From NCBI RefSeq assembly GCF_000380185.1, contig NZ_KB904758.1:124001-188000 (forward strand): 64,000 nt of DNA, given 5' to 3'. The DNA is from Thiofilum flexile DSM 14609 (GTDB lineage: Bacteria; Pseudomonadota; Gammaproteobacteria; Thiotrichales; Thiotrichaceae). Below, one piece after another: positions 9,624 through 20,900 of this stretch. Every line of letters begins with the position of its first letter. The stretch's first letter is position 1. Under the pieces are notes generated by a model. That model did not search any database. It was not told the DNA's origin and worked only from the letters and a program-made list of their open reading frames with translations. The position numbers were made by a program, and so were the translations under genes.

Positions 9624-9668
9624 GCTCCATCTAGATTCTACGAAATAGCGTTAATCAATAGATGGAGC
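9624..9668. repeat. 10-bp inverted repeat in the gap between two minus-strand genes
   Basis: GCTCCATCTA (9624-9633) and TAGATGGAGC (9659-9668) are perfectly complementary, with a 25-base loop. It lies downstream of the minus-strand gene at 9698-10234 and could form its transcript's 3' hairpin. No T-run is present. Confidence 0.4.
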
Positions 9669-9697
9669 CTTATGGAGAAGATAAAAGGAGACTAGTA

Positions 9698-10234
9698 TTA
9701 AGACTTTTTAACCTTATCTACTGCATCTTTAGCAGCATCAGCGACTTGTTCCGCTTTTTTCTGTGCGGTTTCTGCAAACTCGCCGACTTCTTTTTTCGCA
9801 TCCTCATAGACATCGGCTGCCTTAGCACTTAATTTTTCAGCCTCTTCTTTAATATCATCATACGCTTCACTGGCTTTAACTTTGGCTTCTTCATATGTTT
9901 CAGTGGCTTTCACCTTCGCTTCTTCATATGTTTCAGTCGCTTTCTCTTTCGCTTCTTCGTATGTTTCAGTGGCTTCTTGCTTAAACTCACCGAAATTTTG
10001 GCTGGCACGTTCGCTTAAGTCTTGAGTAGCCGTAGCTGACTCTGCTTTGGAAGCAGTATTCATACCGAGTACTTTATATAAAGCACAAAAGCCAAATAAA
10101 CCGGTCGCCACCACAATAACACCAATCAAGGTGAGCCAAAAACTAGCATTCCACAAGCCCAGTACGGCTAATACGCCACCCACTGCAATACGAATATTGC
10201 GATCTTGTCTACCTACATTAAGCTCTAAAGCCAT
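9698..10234 (-). CDS. DUF2892/YgaP-like membrane domain fused to an LEA-like 11-residue-repeat tail
   Basis: Residues 1-60 hold the DUF2892 (YgaP-type) motif (LNVGRQDRNIRI followed by two membrane segments). The remaining ~110 residues are a charged Ala/Glu/Lys helix with at least three 11-residue repeats of the type ATETYEEAKxK, each coded by 33 bases. This resembles late-embryogenesis-abundant or apolipoprotein-like amphipathic helices. I infer a membrane-anchored stress or surface-coating protein. ATG at 10234 has GGAG eight bases upstream and is preferred over a start three codons earlier. Confidence 0.8.
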   Translation of the reverse strand: MALELNVGRQDRNIRIAVGGVLAVLGLWNASFWLTLIGVIVVATGLFGFCALYKVLGMNTASKAESATATQDLSERASQNFGEFKQEATETYEEAKEKATETYEEAKVKATETYEEAKVKASEAYDDIKEEAEKLSAKAADVYEDAKKEVGEFAETAQKKAEQVADAAKDAVDKVKKS

Positions 10235-10358
10235 AGTTATCACTCCTTAGTATAATGGTAATCCAATAGATTGAGTTTAATCTTAGTCTGTATCGCGAAT
10301 TAGTATAACAAATCCCTAGCTAATGCTAGGAATTAATTAGCACTGAACCTAGGGTACG

Positions 10359-11567
10359 TTAAGTGGGCAGTGGAGTCGATAAAACTCGTTCTAGCTCAGC
10401 CATCCCGGTAGGTAAATCTAATTTCACCCCAGAGGCACGCATACTAGAACCCAACGCATGTAGGGTACGGAATAAATTATGGGCGCGACTCTGCTCTCCC
10501 ATCTGCCCAATGCGCAGAATATTCAAGCCAAACGCACCGGAAATTTCCACCTTATGCACTTGCGACATATAGTTACGTACATTATCTGCCGCAGCGTGCT
10601 CAGGTACGACAATACCAATCACGGAGTTTAAGCGATGGGGTTCTGCAATCAATAGCTCTAAACCCATGCCTTCAATACCTGCTTGTAAGGCGCGTGAACA
10701 ACGTAAATGACGTCCAAAACGCTTAGTTAAGGTCTCTTCACACACCAAACGCAAAGCCTCATGCAACGCTAAAATACCCGATACTGGCGCGGTATAATGG
10801 TAGGAGCTTTGATTCCAAAAGCGATCGGCAAGTTGAGCATCTAAACACCAATGAAAGAGTAACTCTTGGCGATTAGCAATTTTTTTATTCCAAGCCTGCT
10901 CGGAAAAAGCGAGTAAGGATACCCCCGGAATGGATGACAGACCTTTTTGCCCGCCAGTAATAATCGCATCAATCCCCCAATTATCCATTTCCAAGGGCAT
11001 GGTGCTGAGTGTACAGACCGCATCGACAATCACGAGGCAACCATAACGTTTACCTAGTTGAGCGACTTCGGCTAAATGCTTATTGTGTACCGTGTTGGAA
11101 GTTTCACCTTGTACTAGGGTAATCGCATCAAAATGCCCCGTTTGTAATACTCGCTCGACCTCGGCAACATCCACGCCCTCATTAGGACGGGTTTCTAAAA
11201 TCACCGCCTCACCCCGTACTCGGCGCGTTAACTCGGCTAAGCGTTGGCTAAAATAGCCATTACAAATACACAATACCCGCTCATTGGGGCGAATTAAATT
11301 GGCAATTGCCATTTCCATCGCGGCAGATCCAGGGCCTGCCACACCTAGAACGTGTGAGGAGGAGGTTTGGAATACATAGCGCCCCATGTCTTTCACTTGG
11401 CGAATGACTTTACTCATCGTTTCGCCTAAATGATTAATTACAATAGAGTTTGCTGCCGCCACTTTTTGCGGGAGTGGAACAGGGCCAGCCCCCATCATCA
11501 AGAGTGGTTCTTCGGGTAGGATATGCTCTAGCGATACAATGCTAGGAATCGCAATAGACTGGTTCAT
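10359..11567 (-). CDS. Class V PLP-dependent aminotransferase (alanine-glyoxylate/serine-pyruvate type)
   Basis: A 402-residue fold-type I enzyme. GAGPVPLP near the N-terminus, the SSSHVLGVAGPGSAAME segment that holds the cofactor phosphate, the VDAVCTLS Asp and the Schiff-base Lys in GGQKGL (about residue 208) fit alanine-glyoxylate or serine-glyoxylate aminotransferases. It probably links glyoxylate or phosphoglycolate metabolism to amino acids. It lies 89 bases downstream of pyrC on the same strand. ATG at 11567 is chosen over an in-frame TTG eight codons earlier. Confidence 0.85.
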   Translation of the reverse strand: MNQSIAIPSIVSLEHILPEEPLLMMGAGPVPLPQKVAAANSIVINHLGETMSKVIRQVKDMGRYVFQTSSSHVLGVAGPGSAAMEMAIANLIRPNERVLCICNGYFSQRLAELTRRVRGEAVILETRPNEGVDVAEVERVLQTGHFDAITLVQGETSNTVHNKHLAEVAQLGKRYGCLVIVDAVCTLSTMPLEMDNWGIDAIITGGQKGLSSIPGVSLLAFSEQAWNKKIANRQELLFHWCLDAQLADRFWNQSSYHYTAPVSGILALHEALRLVCEETLTKRFGRHLRCSRALQAGIEGMGLELLIAEPHRLNSVIGIVVPEHAAADNVRNYMSQVHKVEISGAFGLNILRIGQMGEQSRAHNLFRTLHALGSSMRASGVKLDLPTGMAELERVLSTPLPT

Positions 11568-11656
11568 CGTTTTAAGTGGCTCATTCAACAACTACAGAAA
11601 CTCGCCGCAGCGAGGACAGATAAAGCGCTGGTAGTGCTTGGGTTAAAAAGTAAAGC

Positions 11657-12715
11657 TTATGGTGTGATCACCTGCTTAACCGCCCAGTAAACAGGCATTA
11701 AGGGATCAAATACCGTTAAACTACCTTGGCTAAGAGATAGAGCCTCTGGCACAGGCAATGGTTCATTATGGCGCTCTAGCACAAGCTGACCTTGATTGAT
11801 AGGTAAGCCATAAAACCGTGCTCCATTATAGGAGGTAAAGCGCTCTAGCTGGTTTAACGCATTATTATTTTCAAATACTTGGGTGACAATACTTAAGGTA
11901 TTCGCCACATTAAAAATCCCCGCACATCCGCAAGCACTTAATTTGGCCTGATCTAAATGGGGTGCGGAATCCGTACCGAGGAAAAAGCGAGCATCTCCTG
12001 AGGTTGCCGCCTCTACGAGGGCTAAACGATGAATTTCACGTTTAGCAACCGGCAAACAATAATAATGCGGCTTAATCCCTCCGACTAACATCGCATTACG
12101 ATTAATTACCAAATGATGCGGTGTGAGCGTGGCGGCGGTGTATTGCGCACACGATTTCACATAGTCCACTCCATCTTTAGTCGTTAAATGCTCAAATACG
12201 ACTTTGAGTTTAGGAAAACGAACACGCAGTGGTTGCAGCTTTTTCTCAATAAATACAGCTTCTCGATCAAAAATATCGACCTCAGGATCGACTACCTCGC
12301 CATGTACCAGCAAAGGCATACCAATCGCTTCCATGACCTCTAGTACCGGATACACCGCTTCAATATTTTTCACCCCAGCGGCTGAGTTTGTGGTCGCACC
12401 AGCGGGATAAAGCTTCACAGCCGTGACAACACCACTCAAAAACCCCTGTTTCACATCTTCAGGGTCGGTCTGTTCGGTGAGGTATAAGGTCATTAAGGGT
12501 TGAAAATGGCTATTAGCGGGTAAGGCGGCAGCAATTTCTTGGCGATAAACCAGCGCATCAGCGGTTTTGACTACAGGTGGTTGAAGGTTAGGCATCACAA
12601 TCGCTCGCCCAAAATGCCGAGCGCTAAACGGCAATACCGCGTTTAAGAGTGCTCCGCTGCGTAAATGCACATGCCAATCATCAGGAAGAGTAATGGTGAG
12701 GGTTTTTGCTGTCAT
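11657..12715 (-). CDS. pyrC: Dihydroorotase (pyrimidine biosynthesis)
   Basis: The 352-residue protein matches class II PyrC. DDWHVHLR gives the first metal-binding His pair (about residues 16-18), [11 protein letters not shown] carries the Lys that is carboxylated to bridge the two zinc ions (about residue 102), VHGEV and EHLTTKDGV give further His ligands, and LGTDSAPH holds the catalytic Asp. It interconverts carbamoyl-aspartate and dihydroorotate. Length is normal for the family. Confidence 0.96.
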   Translation of the reverse strand: MTAKTLTITLPDDWHVHLRSGALLNAVLPFSARHFGRAIVMPNLQPPVVKTADALVYRQEIAAALPANSHFQPLMTLYLTEQTDPEDVKQGFLSGVVTAVKLYPAGATTNSAAGVKNIEAVYPVLEVMEAIGMPLLVHGEVVDPEVDIFDREAVFIEKKLQPLRVRFPKLKVVFEHLTTKDGVDYVKSCAQYTAATLTPHHLVINRNAMLVGGIKPHYYCLPVAKREIHRLALVEAATSGDARFFLGTDSAPHLDQAKLSACGCAGIFNVANTLSIVTQVFENNNALNQLERFTSYNGARFYGLPINQGQLVLERHNEPLPVPEALSLSQGSLTVFDPLMPVYWAVKQVITP

Positions 12716-12817
12716 TGCTGCCTATCCGTTCCAACAAGGCCAAAGATTCTAGCAGAACTAGGCACAAAATAATGTAATCCTTTTGGTGCTATGCACAAAA
12801 TTAGCGTTAGGCTTTAT

Positions 12818-13795
12818 TTATAACCAACGTTTCCAATGCAAAATTAATAATACTCCAATCGTTATTCCCATCATACCCGCTAATACTTCAAAAAAACCAA
12901 AATGGGCACCTGACCCCGGAATATGCTCGAAGTTCATGCCATAAATACCCGCTAATAAATTTAAGGGTAGAAAAATAACGGAGGCAATAGTGAGCACGCG
13001 AATAACTTCATTAGTGCGTTGATTGGTGGCGGAGAAATAAATTTGTACTAAATTTTCTAAATCATTTTGCAGTGTTTCGGTATCACGACTGACACGGGTA
13101 AAATGTTCTAAAGCATCTCTTAAACGCACTTCAATACGCATATCTAACTGTAAAGCCGTTTCATCTAAAAAGGCATCCAGCGCTTCTTCTTGTGGCTCCA
13201 CTGTTCCCATACGAAAATGGCGTAGTTGACTACTCGCCTGTAATAGCGAAGGCCAATCATTAAAACGTGAATCGGGATCGAGTAATTGTTTTTGCCAATG
13301 TTCTAATTGCTGAGCAAAAGGTACGCGTATACTGAGATATTGATCAGTGAACCACCCCAACAGCGAACCTAAAATACCAATCGTTGATAATGGGGTGCGC
13401 AGAGGTAATCCTCGCAACCATTTTGTTCGCAGCAGATGGCAATCGGTTTTTAGGGAGGTGTGTACACTCACTAATACGTTGCTGCTAATAAAGAAAACAA
13501 CGGGCGAAGATTCGGCCTGAAAACTGCCTAGGTGTAAGGTGGTATGGGTTAAGGCACGAAAGACCAGCATCTCATAATCGTGAGTGGCATCATAAAAAGG
13601 AGGATGGTGAGCATTATGTGCATCTTTTATATGCTGCTCATAGAGTGGAAAGCCTAGTAGCTGCTCAACCGTTTTTTCCCACTCGGTATCAGGTGGGTAA
13701 ATATCTACCCATAGAATACCCTCGGTTTGAATGGCTTGTTCAAGGCTCAGTGCTTGGGCACGCAAGGTATTAGGATCAAAATAGATAATATCCAT
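12818..13795 (-). CDS. CorA-family divalent-cation transporter
   Basis: A soluble N-terminal domain and long helices lead to two C-terminal membrane segments. The first ends in the Y-G-M-N signature (about residue 287) that lines the pore of CorA/ZntB channels, and the protein ends shortly after the second segment. The 325-residue length is typical. The frame extends upstream to 13852, but that would run into the tRNA terminator; ATG at 13795, with AAGGG seven bases ahead, is more likely. Mg2+, Co2+ or Zn2+ cannot be chosen between. Confidence 0.9.
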   Translation of the reverse strand: MDIIYFDPNTLRAQALSLEQAIQTEGILWVDIYPPDTEWEKTVEQLLGFPLYEQHIKDAHNAHHPPFYDATHDYEMLVFRALTHTTLHLGSFQAESSPVVFFISSNVLVSVHTSLKTDCHLLRTKWLRGLPLRTPLSTIGILGSLLGWFTDQYLSIRVPFAQQLEHWQKQLLDPDSRFNDWPSLLQASSQLRHFRMGTVEPQEEALDAFLDETALQLDMRIEVRLRDALEHFTRVSRDTETLQNDLENLVQIYFSATNQRTNEVIRVLTIASVIFLPLNLLAGIYGMNFEHIPGSGAHFGFFEVLAGMMGITIGVLLILHWKRWL

Positions 13796-13852
13796 CGGTA
13801 TACCCTTACTCTTTATTCGATGGGCGCTAGCCTTTTTTTTAATAGCTACCAA

Positions 13853-13890
13853 TAAAAAAGCCTCTGTATAACTTAATATAACAGAGGCTT
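13853..13890 (-). terminator. Rho-independent terminator downstream of tRNA-Ile2/rpoD
   Basis: Read on the minus strand, AGCCTCTGT and ACAGAGGCT form a 9-bp stem with a 13-base loop, followed by a run of T. It lies five bases after the CCA end of the tRNA and probably ends the dnaG-rpoD-tRNA transcript. Confidence 0.85.
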
Positions 13891-13894
13891 GAAA

Positions 13895-13971
<77 letters not shown>

Positions 13972-13998
13972 TATAGAGACTTAACTGTTCCAACTAAC

Positions 13999-15909
13999 TT
14001 AGCGCTCACTGCCACCTAAGTTCGTATTAATAGGAATATCGCTATATTCCAAGAAGCTGCGTAGCATATCTGATCGGCTGGGATGACGCAACTTTCTCAA
14101 TGCTTTTGCCTCAATTTGACGAATCCGCTCACGCGTTACATCAAACTGCTTGCCTACCTCTTCCAAGGTATGATCGGTATTCATATCAATACCGAAGCGC
14201 ATACGCAATACCTTAGCTTCACGAGAGGTCAAGCTCGACAGCACTTCATGAGTAATTTCCGACAAACTCGAAGCGGTCGCTGAATCCAGTGGTGACTGAA
14301 TATTACCATCCTCAATAAAATCACCTAAGTGCGAATCTTCATCATCACCAATCGGTGTTTCCATCGAAATCGGCTCTTTAGCAATTTTAAGTACCTTACG
14401 GATTTTATCCTCTGGCATCTCCATGGCTACGGCTAACTCTTCAGGTGTTGGCTCACGTCCCATTTCTTGCAGCAATTTACGCGAAATACGATTGAGCTTG
14501 TTAATGGTCTCAATCATATGCACCGGAATACGAATCGTGCGTGCCTGATCTGCAATAGAGCGGGTAATCGCTTGACGAATCCACCAAGTTGCATAGGTCG
14601 AAAACTTATAACCACGGCGGTATTCAAACTTATCCACGGCTTTCATGAGGCCGATATTGCCCTCTTGAATCAGGTCTAAGAATTGTAAGCCACGGTTAGT
14701 GTATTTTTTCGCAATGGAGATCACTAGACGCAAATTCGCCTCGACCATCTCTTTTTTGGCGCGGCGTGCTTTTGCCTCGCCTACCGACATACTGCGGTTA
14801 ATTTCTTTGATCTGAGCCACAGTTAAACTGCACTCATCCTCAATATCCAGCAATTGTTTTTGAATACCAAAAGCTTGCGATTTTAGCGGCTCAAAACTGG
14901 CTTGGTATTTAGGATACTTAGCAATAAACTCATCCACCCAATTCATATTGGTTTCGTTTTGTGGGAAGGAGTCGATAAAGTCCTTACGTTGTACACCTGC
15001 GTGTTGTACCGTTAACTTCATCATGGCGCGTTCATTATAACGAATCCGCTCCACAATACCGTTTAGACGTTGGGTTAATTGGTCAATCACCAATTGTGCT
15101 AGACGAAACTCCATGAATTTAGCCGCAAGCTCTTCGCGTGCTTTTAAATATTCAGTGGCTTTCGTTTTGCCTTTAACCTTATTCAGTGCTTGTACTTGAT
15201 CAAATAAAGCCTGTAGCTCAGCAAATTTAACCGCCGCTTCCTCAGGATCAGGCCCTGTATCGACGGGATCTGCTGTTGCGTCGACCTCTTCGTCCTCTTC
15301 TACGGCGACCACGCCCTCAGCATCGGCCTCAGCCGCTGCCTCTGCTAGCTCATCCTCTAATACAGCTAGGGGGAAAGGTGTTAATTCTTCGTCTGGATTA
15401 ACAAAACCATTAATAATATCCGTCAGGCGTATTTCTTCGGTGGCTACCTTAGCATACATATCTAACAATACCTCGGTCGATGCGGGGTATTGTGCTAACG
15501 CCTTAAGAATCTCGTTTAAGCCTTCCTCAATCCGAATGGCAATCTGAATCTCGCCTTCCCGCGTTAATAGCTCGACCGTACCCATTTCGCGCATATACAT
15601 ACGCACAGGGTCGGTGGTGCGCCCAAAGTCACCATCAATATTAGCGAGTGCGGCAGCGGCTTCTTCAGTCGCCTCATCATCGGCTTGGACGGCCTCGTCG
15701 TTTAGGAGCAGAGAATCCGCATCAGGGGCATGCTCATAAACGGTAATTCCCATATCGTTGATCATCGCAACGATATCTTCGATTTGTTCAGGATCAACAA
15801 TAGTGTCGGGTAAATGGTCATTGACCTCGGCATAAGTCAAGAAACCCTGCTCTTTACCCCGTGCGATTAACTCTTTTAATCCTGATTGTTGCTGTTCTGT
15901 TTGACTCAT
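13999..15909 (-). CDS. rpoD: RNA polymerase primary sigma factor RpoD (sigma-70)
   Basis: A 636-residue primary sigma factor with region 1.1 (about 10-80), region 1.2 ([21 protein letters not shown]), a long acidic non-conserved insert with an Asp/Glu/Ala run, region 2 ([20 protein letters not shown] and [15 protein letters not shown]), region 3, and region 4.2 ([21 protein letters not shown]). It directs polymerase to housekeeping promoters. ATG at 15909 (MSQTEQQQ) fits the family start better than the frame's upstream limit. It lies 84 bases after dnaG, as in the macromolecular-synthesis operon. Confidence 0.97.
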   Translation of the reverse strand: MSQTEQQQSGLKELIARGKEQGFLTYAEVNDHLPDTIVDPEQIEDIVAMINDMGITVYEHAPDADSLLLNDEAVQADDEATEEAAAALANIDGDFGRTTDPVRMYMREMGTVELLTREGEIQIAIRIEEGLNEILKALAQYPASTEVLLDMYAKVATEEIRLTDIINGFVNPDEELTPFPLAVLEDELAEAAAEADAEGVVAVEEDEEVDATADPVDTGPDPEEAAVKFAELQALFDQVQALNKVKGKTKATEYLKAREELAAKFMEFRLAQLVIDQLTQRLNGIVERIRYNERAMMKLTVQHAGVQRKDFIDSFPQNETNMNWVDEFIAKYPKYQASFEPLKSQAFGIQKQLLDIEDECSLTVAQIKEINRSMSVGEAKARRAKKEMVEANLRLVISIAKKYTNRGLQFLDLIQEGNIGLMKAVDKFEYRRGYKFSTYATWWIRQAITRSIADQARTIRIPVHMIETINKLNRISRKLLQEMGREPTPEELAVAMEMPEDKIRKVLKIAKEPISMETPIGDDEDSHLGDFIEDGNIQSPLDSATASSLSEITHEVLSSLTSREAKVLRMRFGIDMNTDHTLEEVGKQFDVTRERIRQIEAKALRKLRHPSRSDMLRSFLEYSDIPINTNLGGSER

Positions 15910-15993
15910 GCCCTGACTAACCTCAAAAATTGACGCGCGATTATAACACAAAACTCAAAAATGCAAGTCATATCCGATTATCGGTAGCTAAAA

Positions 15994-17760
15994 TTATTTA
16001 GCGCGATGCCTTGCTGCTAGCAATGAACTTAAATCATGTTGTTCTTGTGTAGTTAGCTCGCTGGTTTGGGCACGATGGACTAATTGTTCTAACTGACGCT
16101 CCATCCCCTGTCGCACAACTTGCTGAATACTATCAATAAACTCTTGTTCTAACATCGCTAATTCTACCGGATGATTGAGCCAAGTAAGTGCTTTAGCTAG
16201 GTGAGGCTCATACTCGGTATTACGTAACCGTTCTACTAACCCTGCTGTTACTATATGGGGTTGTTCCTCAATGATTTCAATTAAAGTCAGCAATAAATCT
16301 ATACCTGGTAGTGGAAAGCGGACTAACTGTTCTGGGTTCATCATATGCTTAATTAAACTAGGTTCATACAATAATCCAGCAATCACCAACCTTAAGGGGG
16401 TACGTTTAATACCTTGTTTTACCGCTTGATCTTTAGCACCCTCATAGGAGTTAGGTATAGGGGTATTAGGTAATGAGCGACTATTACGAATAATCGCCAC
16501 CTCCACCCCCGTTAATTTACTCAGCTCATTAAATAGCTGCTCTTTTAATAATAACTCCGGCATCTGCCCTAATAAGCCTAAGGCAGTATCTAATAATTGC
16601 GCCCGCCCCTCTCGATTACCGAGATTAAAGCGCATTTTTAAATCCTCCAGCAAATAATCCGTTAAACTCAATGCCGAACTATATAACCCCTCAAAGGCCT
16701 CTGTTCCTATTTTGCGTACTAAACTATCAGGATCATCCCCTTGGGGTAAAAATAAAAACCGTACTTCACGGTCATCACGTAACTCTGGCAAACAGGTCTC
16801 TAGTGCTCGCCATGCAGCCTGCTTTCCTGCTCTATCCCCATCAAAGCAGAAAATAACCTCGGATACAGTTTTAAATAGGCGCTGTATATGCTCCGATGTG
16901 GTTGCCGTACCTAAGGTCGCCACTGCATAGTTAATTCCAAACTGGGCGAGGGCAATCACATCCATATACCCTTCCACCACTATTAAACGCTCTAACTGCC
17001 GTATCTGTTGACGCGCCTCATAAAAACCATAGAGTTCACGACCTTTATGAAATAAGGGTGTTTCTGGAGAATTCAAGTATTTAGGGGTTCCTTCACCTAA
17101 TACTCGCCCCCCAAAACCAATCACGCGCCCCTGACGATCTCGAATCGGAAACATTAAACGCTCACGAAAACGATCGTAATAACGACCTTTATCATTTTTA
17201 ATCTGCACCCCACCCTCGATTAATAGTGCAGTTTGTTGGGGAAAGGCTTTGCTCAGAATATCCCAACCCTCTGGTGCATAGCCCAATTGAAAACGCTCAA
17301 TCAGCTCCGCACTCACCTCGCGTTGAGCTAGATAGTCCTGTGCTTTAGGGGCTTGGGGTAATTGTTGTTGATAAAACTTTGCCACTTGCTCCATAAGGGC
17401 ATAAGTATCTAATTGTGCTTTTTGGGTTGTAGCTGTGCTGGCTTTATTTCCCTTTGTTTGCTCATAGGGGATTTCTAATCCTTGTGAGCGAGCTAATAAT
17501 TCAATTGCCTCAATATAATCTAGATTTTCATATTCCATGAGAAAGCTAATAGCACTCCCATGTACCCCACAACCAAAGCAATGATAAAACTGTTTATTAG
17601 GACTTACGGTAAAAGAAGGGGTCTTTTCACTGTGAAAAGGACAGCAGGCCATATACTCTCGACCGTGTTTTTTTAAAGGCACACGACCATGAATAACATC
17701 CACAATGTCAACTTTAGCCAATAAATGATCGATGAACTCTCTAGGGATACGTCCCGCCAT
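15994..17760 (-). CDS. dnaG: DNA primase
   Basis: The 588-residue protein has a CHC2 zinc site (C40, H43, C61, C64), the basic RFGGRVLG region followed by the KYLNSPETPLFHKG signature, and a TOPRIM domain with VVEGYMDVIAL (about residue 263) and the acidic FDGDRAG motif. A C-terminal helicase-binding domain completes it. It makes RNA primers for replication. rpoD follows in the same direction. The usual upstream rpsU is absent here; a divergent gltB takes its place. Confidence 0.97.
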   Translation of the reverse strand: MAGRIPREFIDHLLAKVDIVDVIHGRVPLKKHGREYMACCPFHSEKTPSFTVSPNKQFYHCFGCGVHGSAISFLMEYENLDYIEAIELLARSQGLEIPYEQTKGNKASTATTQKAQLDTYALMEQVAKFYQQQLPQAPKAQDYLAQREVSAELIERFQLGYAPEGWDILSKAFPQQTALLIEGGVQIKNDKGRYYDRFRERLMFPIRDRQGRVIGFGGRVLGEGTPKYLNSPETPLFHKGRELYGFYEARQQIRQLERLIVVEGYMDVIALAQFGINYAVATLGTATTSEHIQRLFKTVSEVIFCFDGDRAGKQAAWRALETCLPELRDDREVRFLFLPQGDDPDSLVRKIGTEAFEGLYSSALSLTDYLLEDLKMRFNLGNREGRAQLLDTALGLLGQMPELLLKEQLFNELSKLTGVEVAIIRNSRSLPNTPIPNSYEGAKDQAVKQGIKRTPLRLVIAGLLYEPSLIKHMMNPEQLVRFPLPGIDLLLTLIEIIEEQPHIVTAGLVERLRNTEYEPHLAKALTWLNHPVELAMLEQEFIDSIQQVVRQGMERQLEQLVHRAQTSELTTQEQHDLSSLLAARHRAK

Positions 17761-17825
17761 ACAAAATCGTACCTATGTTGTCAACAAAATAGCGCTGAAC
17801 GCCAAGTCGCGTTATTATGGAGGGC

Positions 17826-17837
17826 GAGGACGTCCTC
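17826..17837. promoter_or_regulatory. Perfect 12-bp palindrome in the dnaG-gltB divergent gap
   Basis: GAGGACGTCCTC is self-complementary and extends outward imperfectly (AGGG..CCCT-like flanks). It lies about 65 bases from the dnaG start and 80 bases before gltB, where a dimeric regulator could bind. No regulator can be named. Confidence 0.25.
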
Positions 17838-17918
17838 CCTAAAAATCGAGACAAGGTGCTAGCCTTAACTTTGTCAATTGTTTCATAATAGCAACCCTTT
17901 TGTTGCCTGTAGGTTCCT

Positions 17919-20900
17919 ATGAAATACGTTGATTTACCAGAAACGCAGGGCCTCTATGACCCCGCGTATGAACATGATGCCTGCGGCATGGGCTTTGTAG
18001 CACACCTAAAAGGCCAAAAATCTCACGCTATCGTTCAAGACGCACTGACTATTTTGGCTCATATGGAGCATCGTGGTGCGCATGGTTGTGAAGAAAACAC
18101 CGGCGATGGTGCTGGGATTATGATCCAACTACCCCATGCTTTTTTTGCAGAAGAAGCCAAACGCTTAGGTTTTACCTTGCCTGCTAGCGGTGACTATGCC
18201 GTTGGAATGATTTTTCTCTCTCAAGATGCCTCCGCACGTAGCGATAGTGAAGCGACTTTTGCGCGTATTGTAAAGGAAGAAAATCTTGAGCTATTAGGCT
18301 GGCGCGATGTACCGACTAATCCAGCACCGATTGGTAAAAGTGCGTTGGAAGCTATGCCGGTGATTCGTCAGGCTTTTATTGCCCGCCCTGCCTCTACTCC
18401 AGCGGGCCTTGCGTTTGAGCGTAAACTTTATGTGATCCGCAAACGCACCCAAAATGCGATCAATCAAGCAGATACGCCTGACTCAAAACGAATTTATTTT
18501 AGCAGCCTATCTTCTCGGACGATTATCTATAAAGGCATGCTGACCACGGAACAAGTGCGTGAGTTTTACCCTGACCTCTCGAATCCTTTAGTAGAATCAG
18601 CGATAGCACTCATCCATTCACGTTTCTCGACCAATACCTTCCCAAGCTGGGAACGGGCGCATCCGAATCGTTACCTGATTCATAATGGTGAAATTAACAC
18701 TATTCGCGGTAATGAAAATTGGATGAATGCGCGGGAAGCACTGATTAAAACCGAAGTATTCGGAACTGATGTTAATACCGTATTCCCTATTATTAATCCT
18801 CATGGTAGTGACTCCGCGCGTTTAGATAATGCCCTAGAGTTTTTATATCTCTCTGGCTACTCTCTACCTCACGCGATGATGATGATGATCCCAGAGCCTT
18901 GGTCAGGCCATGAGAGCATGTCAGCAGAGAAAAAGGCGTTTTATCAATACCATAGCTGCCTCATGGAGCCTTGGGATGGTCCTGCTGCCATGTGCTTTAC
19001 GGATGGCACCCTAGTCGGTGCGACCTTAGATCGTAATGGTTTACGTCCTTCACGTTATTATTTAACTAGTGATGATGTGATTATTCTAGCCTCGGAAGTG
19101 GGAGTATTAGATAGTTTAGATCAAACTAAAATTATCTCTAAACAACGCCTGCAACCGGGTCGGATGTTGATTGTAGATACGGCAAAAGGTGAAATCACCT
19201 CGGATCAAGAGATTAAACACCAAATCGCCTCGGCTAAACCTTATGCGGCATGGTTAAAAGAAAATCTCATTGCCCTAGAAGACTTACCCGATGCAGAAGA
19301 AGTACCAGTCCCAGACCATGATACCCTGATTCAGCGTCAAAAAGCCTTTGGTTATACCTTTGAAGATATTCGTAAGGTGCTCGTACCAATGGCACGTGAT
19401 GGTATTGACCCACTAGGAGCCATGGGTTGCGACTCACCTCTAGCGGTATTATCGGACAAACCTCAGCCACTATTTAACTACTTTAAGCAGTTATTTGCAC
19501 AGGTCACTAACCCGCCGATTGATGCGATTCGGGAAGAGATTGTTACCTCTTCTTTGACGACTTTAGGCTCTGAAGGGGATATTACTCACCCCACCGCGCA
19601 AAGCTGCCGTCAAATTCTGCTGCAAACGCCGATTCTAGATAATGCCGACTTAATGAAAATTAAGCAGGTCAATCATACTGGCTTTAAGTGTGTGACCCTG
19701 CCGATTTTATTTAAGGCCAGCGAAGGTAATCAAGGCTTAGAACCTGCGTTAAAAGAGCTGTTTAATGCAGCGGATCACGCGATTGAGGGTGGTGCTAATA
19801 TTCTAGTACTCTCGGATCGGGGTGTTGATGCGACACATGCGCCTATTCCGTCTTTATTAGCGGTTTCAGGTTTACACCATCACCTCATCCGCCATGGTAA
19901 TCGTCCTAAAGTTAGCCTTATTATCGAGTCTGGCGAACCGCGTGAAGTACATCACTTCTCTACCCTGCTCGGCTATGGCGCACAAGCCATTAATCCTTAT
20001 ACCGCGTTTGAGTCCTTAGATGACTTAATTCGTGAAGGTTTAATGACGGGTTTAACCCACGACGAAGCCGTATATAAGTATGTGAAAGCGGTCACTAAAG
20101 GCGTGATTAAGGTCATGTCGAAGATCGGTATTTCAACCGTACAGTCTTATCGTGGCGCTCAGATTTTTGAAGCCTTAGGGGTACATAAATCGGTTGTTGA
20201 TAGATATTTTACCGCGACTGCAACACGTATTGGCGGTATTACTCTTGAAGTCATTGCCGAAGAAACCTTGCGCCGTCATAAGCACGCCTATGGGCAGCAT
20301 GATAGTGCCTTGCGTACCCTAAATTCTGGGGGAGTCTTCCAATGGCGTAGTGGTGAAGAAGAGCATCAATACAGTCCTGAAATCATTTACATGCTGCAAA
20401 AAGCCACGCGTGCGAATGACTACAACCTATTCAAGCAATATACCGCTAAATTAAATAATGACCCTGAGGTTAAATTTAATCTGCGTAACCTGCTCGAATT
20501 TAAATTTGCCGATCAGCCGATTCCCTTAGAGGAAGTAGAGCCAGTTGAGAATATTCTCAAGCGCTTTAAATCAGGGGCTATGTCATTTGGTTCCATCAGC
20601 CAAGAAGCGCATGAAGCTCTTGCTATTGCTATGAATCGCATTGGTGGTAAGTCTAATTCAGGCGAAGGTGGTGAAGATCCACGGCGTTATATTCCTGATG
20701 CTAATGGCGATTCACGTTCGAGTGCGATTAAGCAAGTGGCTTCAGGCCGGTTTGGAGTCAGCAGTTATTACCTGAATAATGCTAAAGAACTCCAAATTAA
20801 GCTGGCTCAAGGCGCGAAGCCAGGTGAAGGCGGTCAACTCCCCGGACGTAAAGTCTATCCATGGGTTGCCGAGGCACGGGGTACGACACCGGGTGTGGGT

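Noticed and set aside
13796-13852. N-terminal extension of the CorA-type gene
   Set aside because: It would start inside the tRNA terminator; the Lys-rich 19 residues look non-homologous, and ATG at 13795 has a ribosome site.
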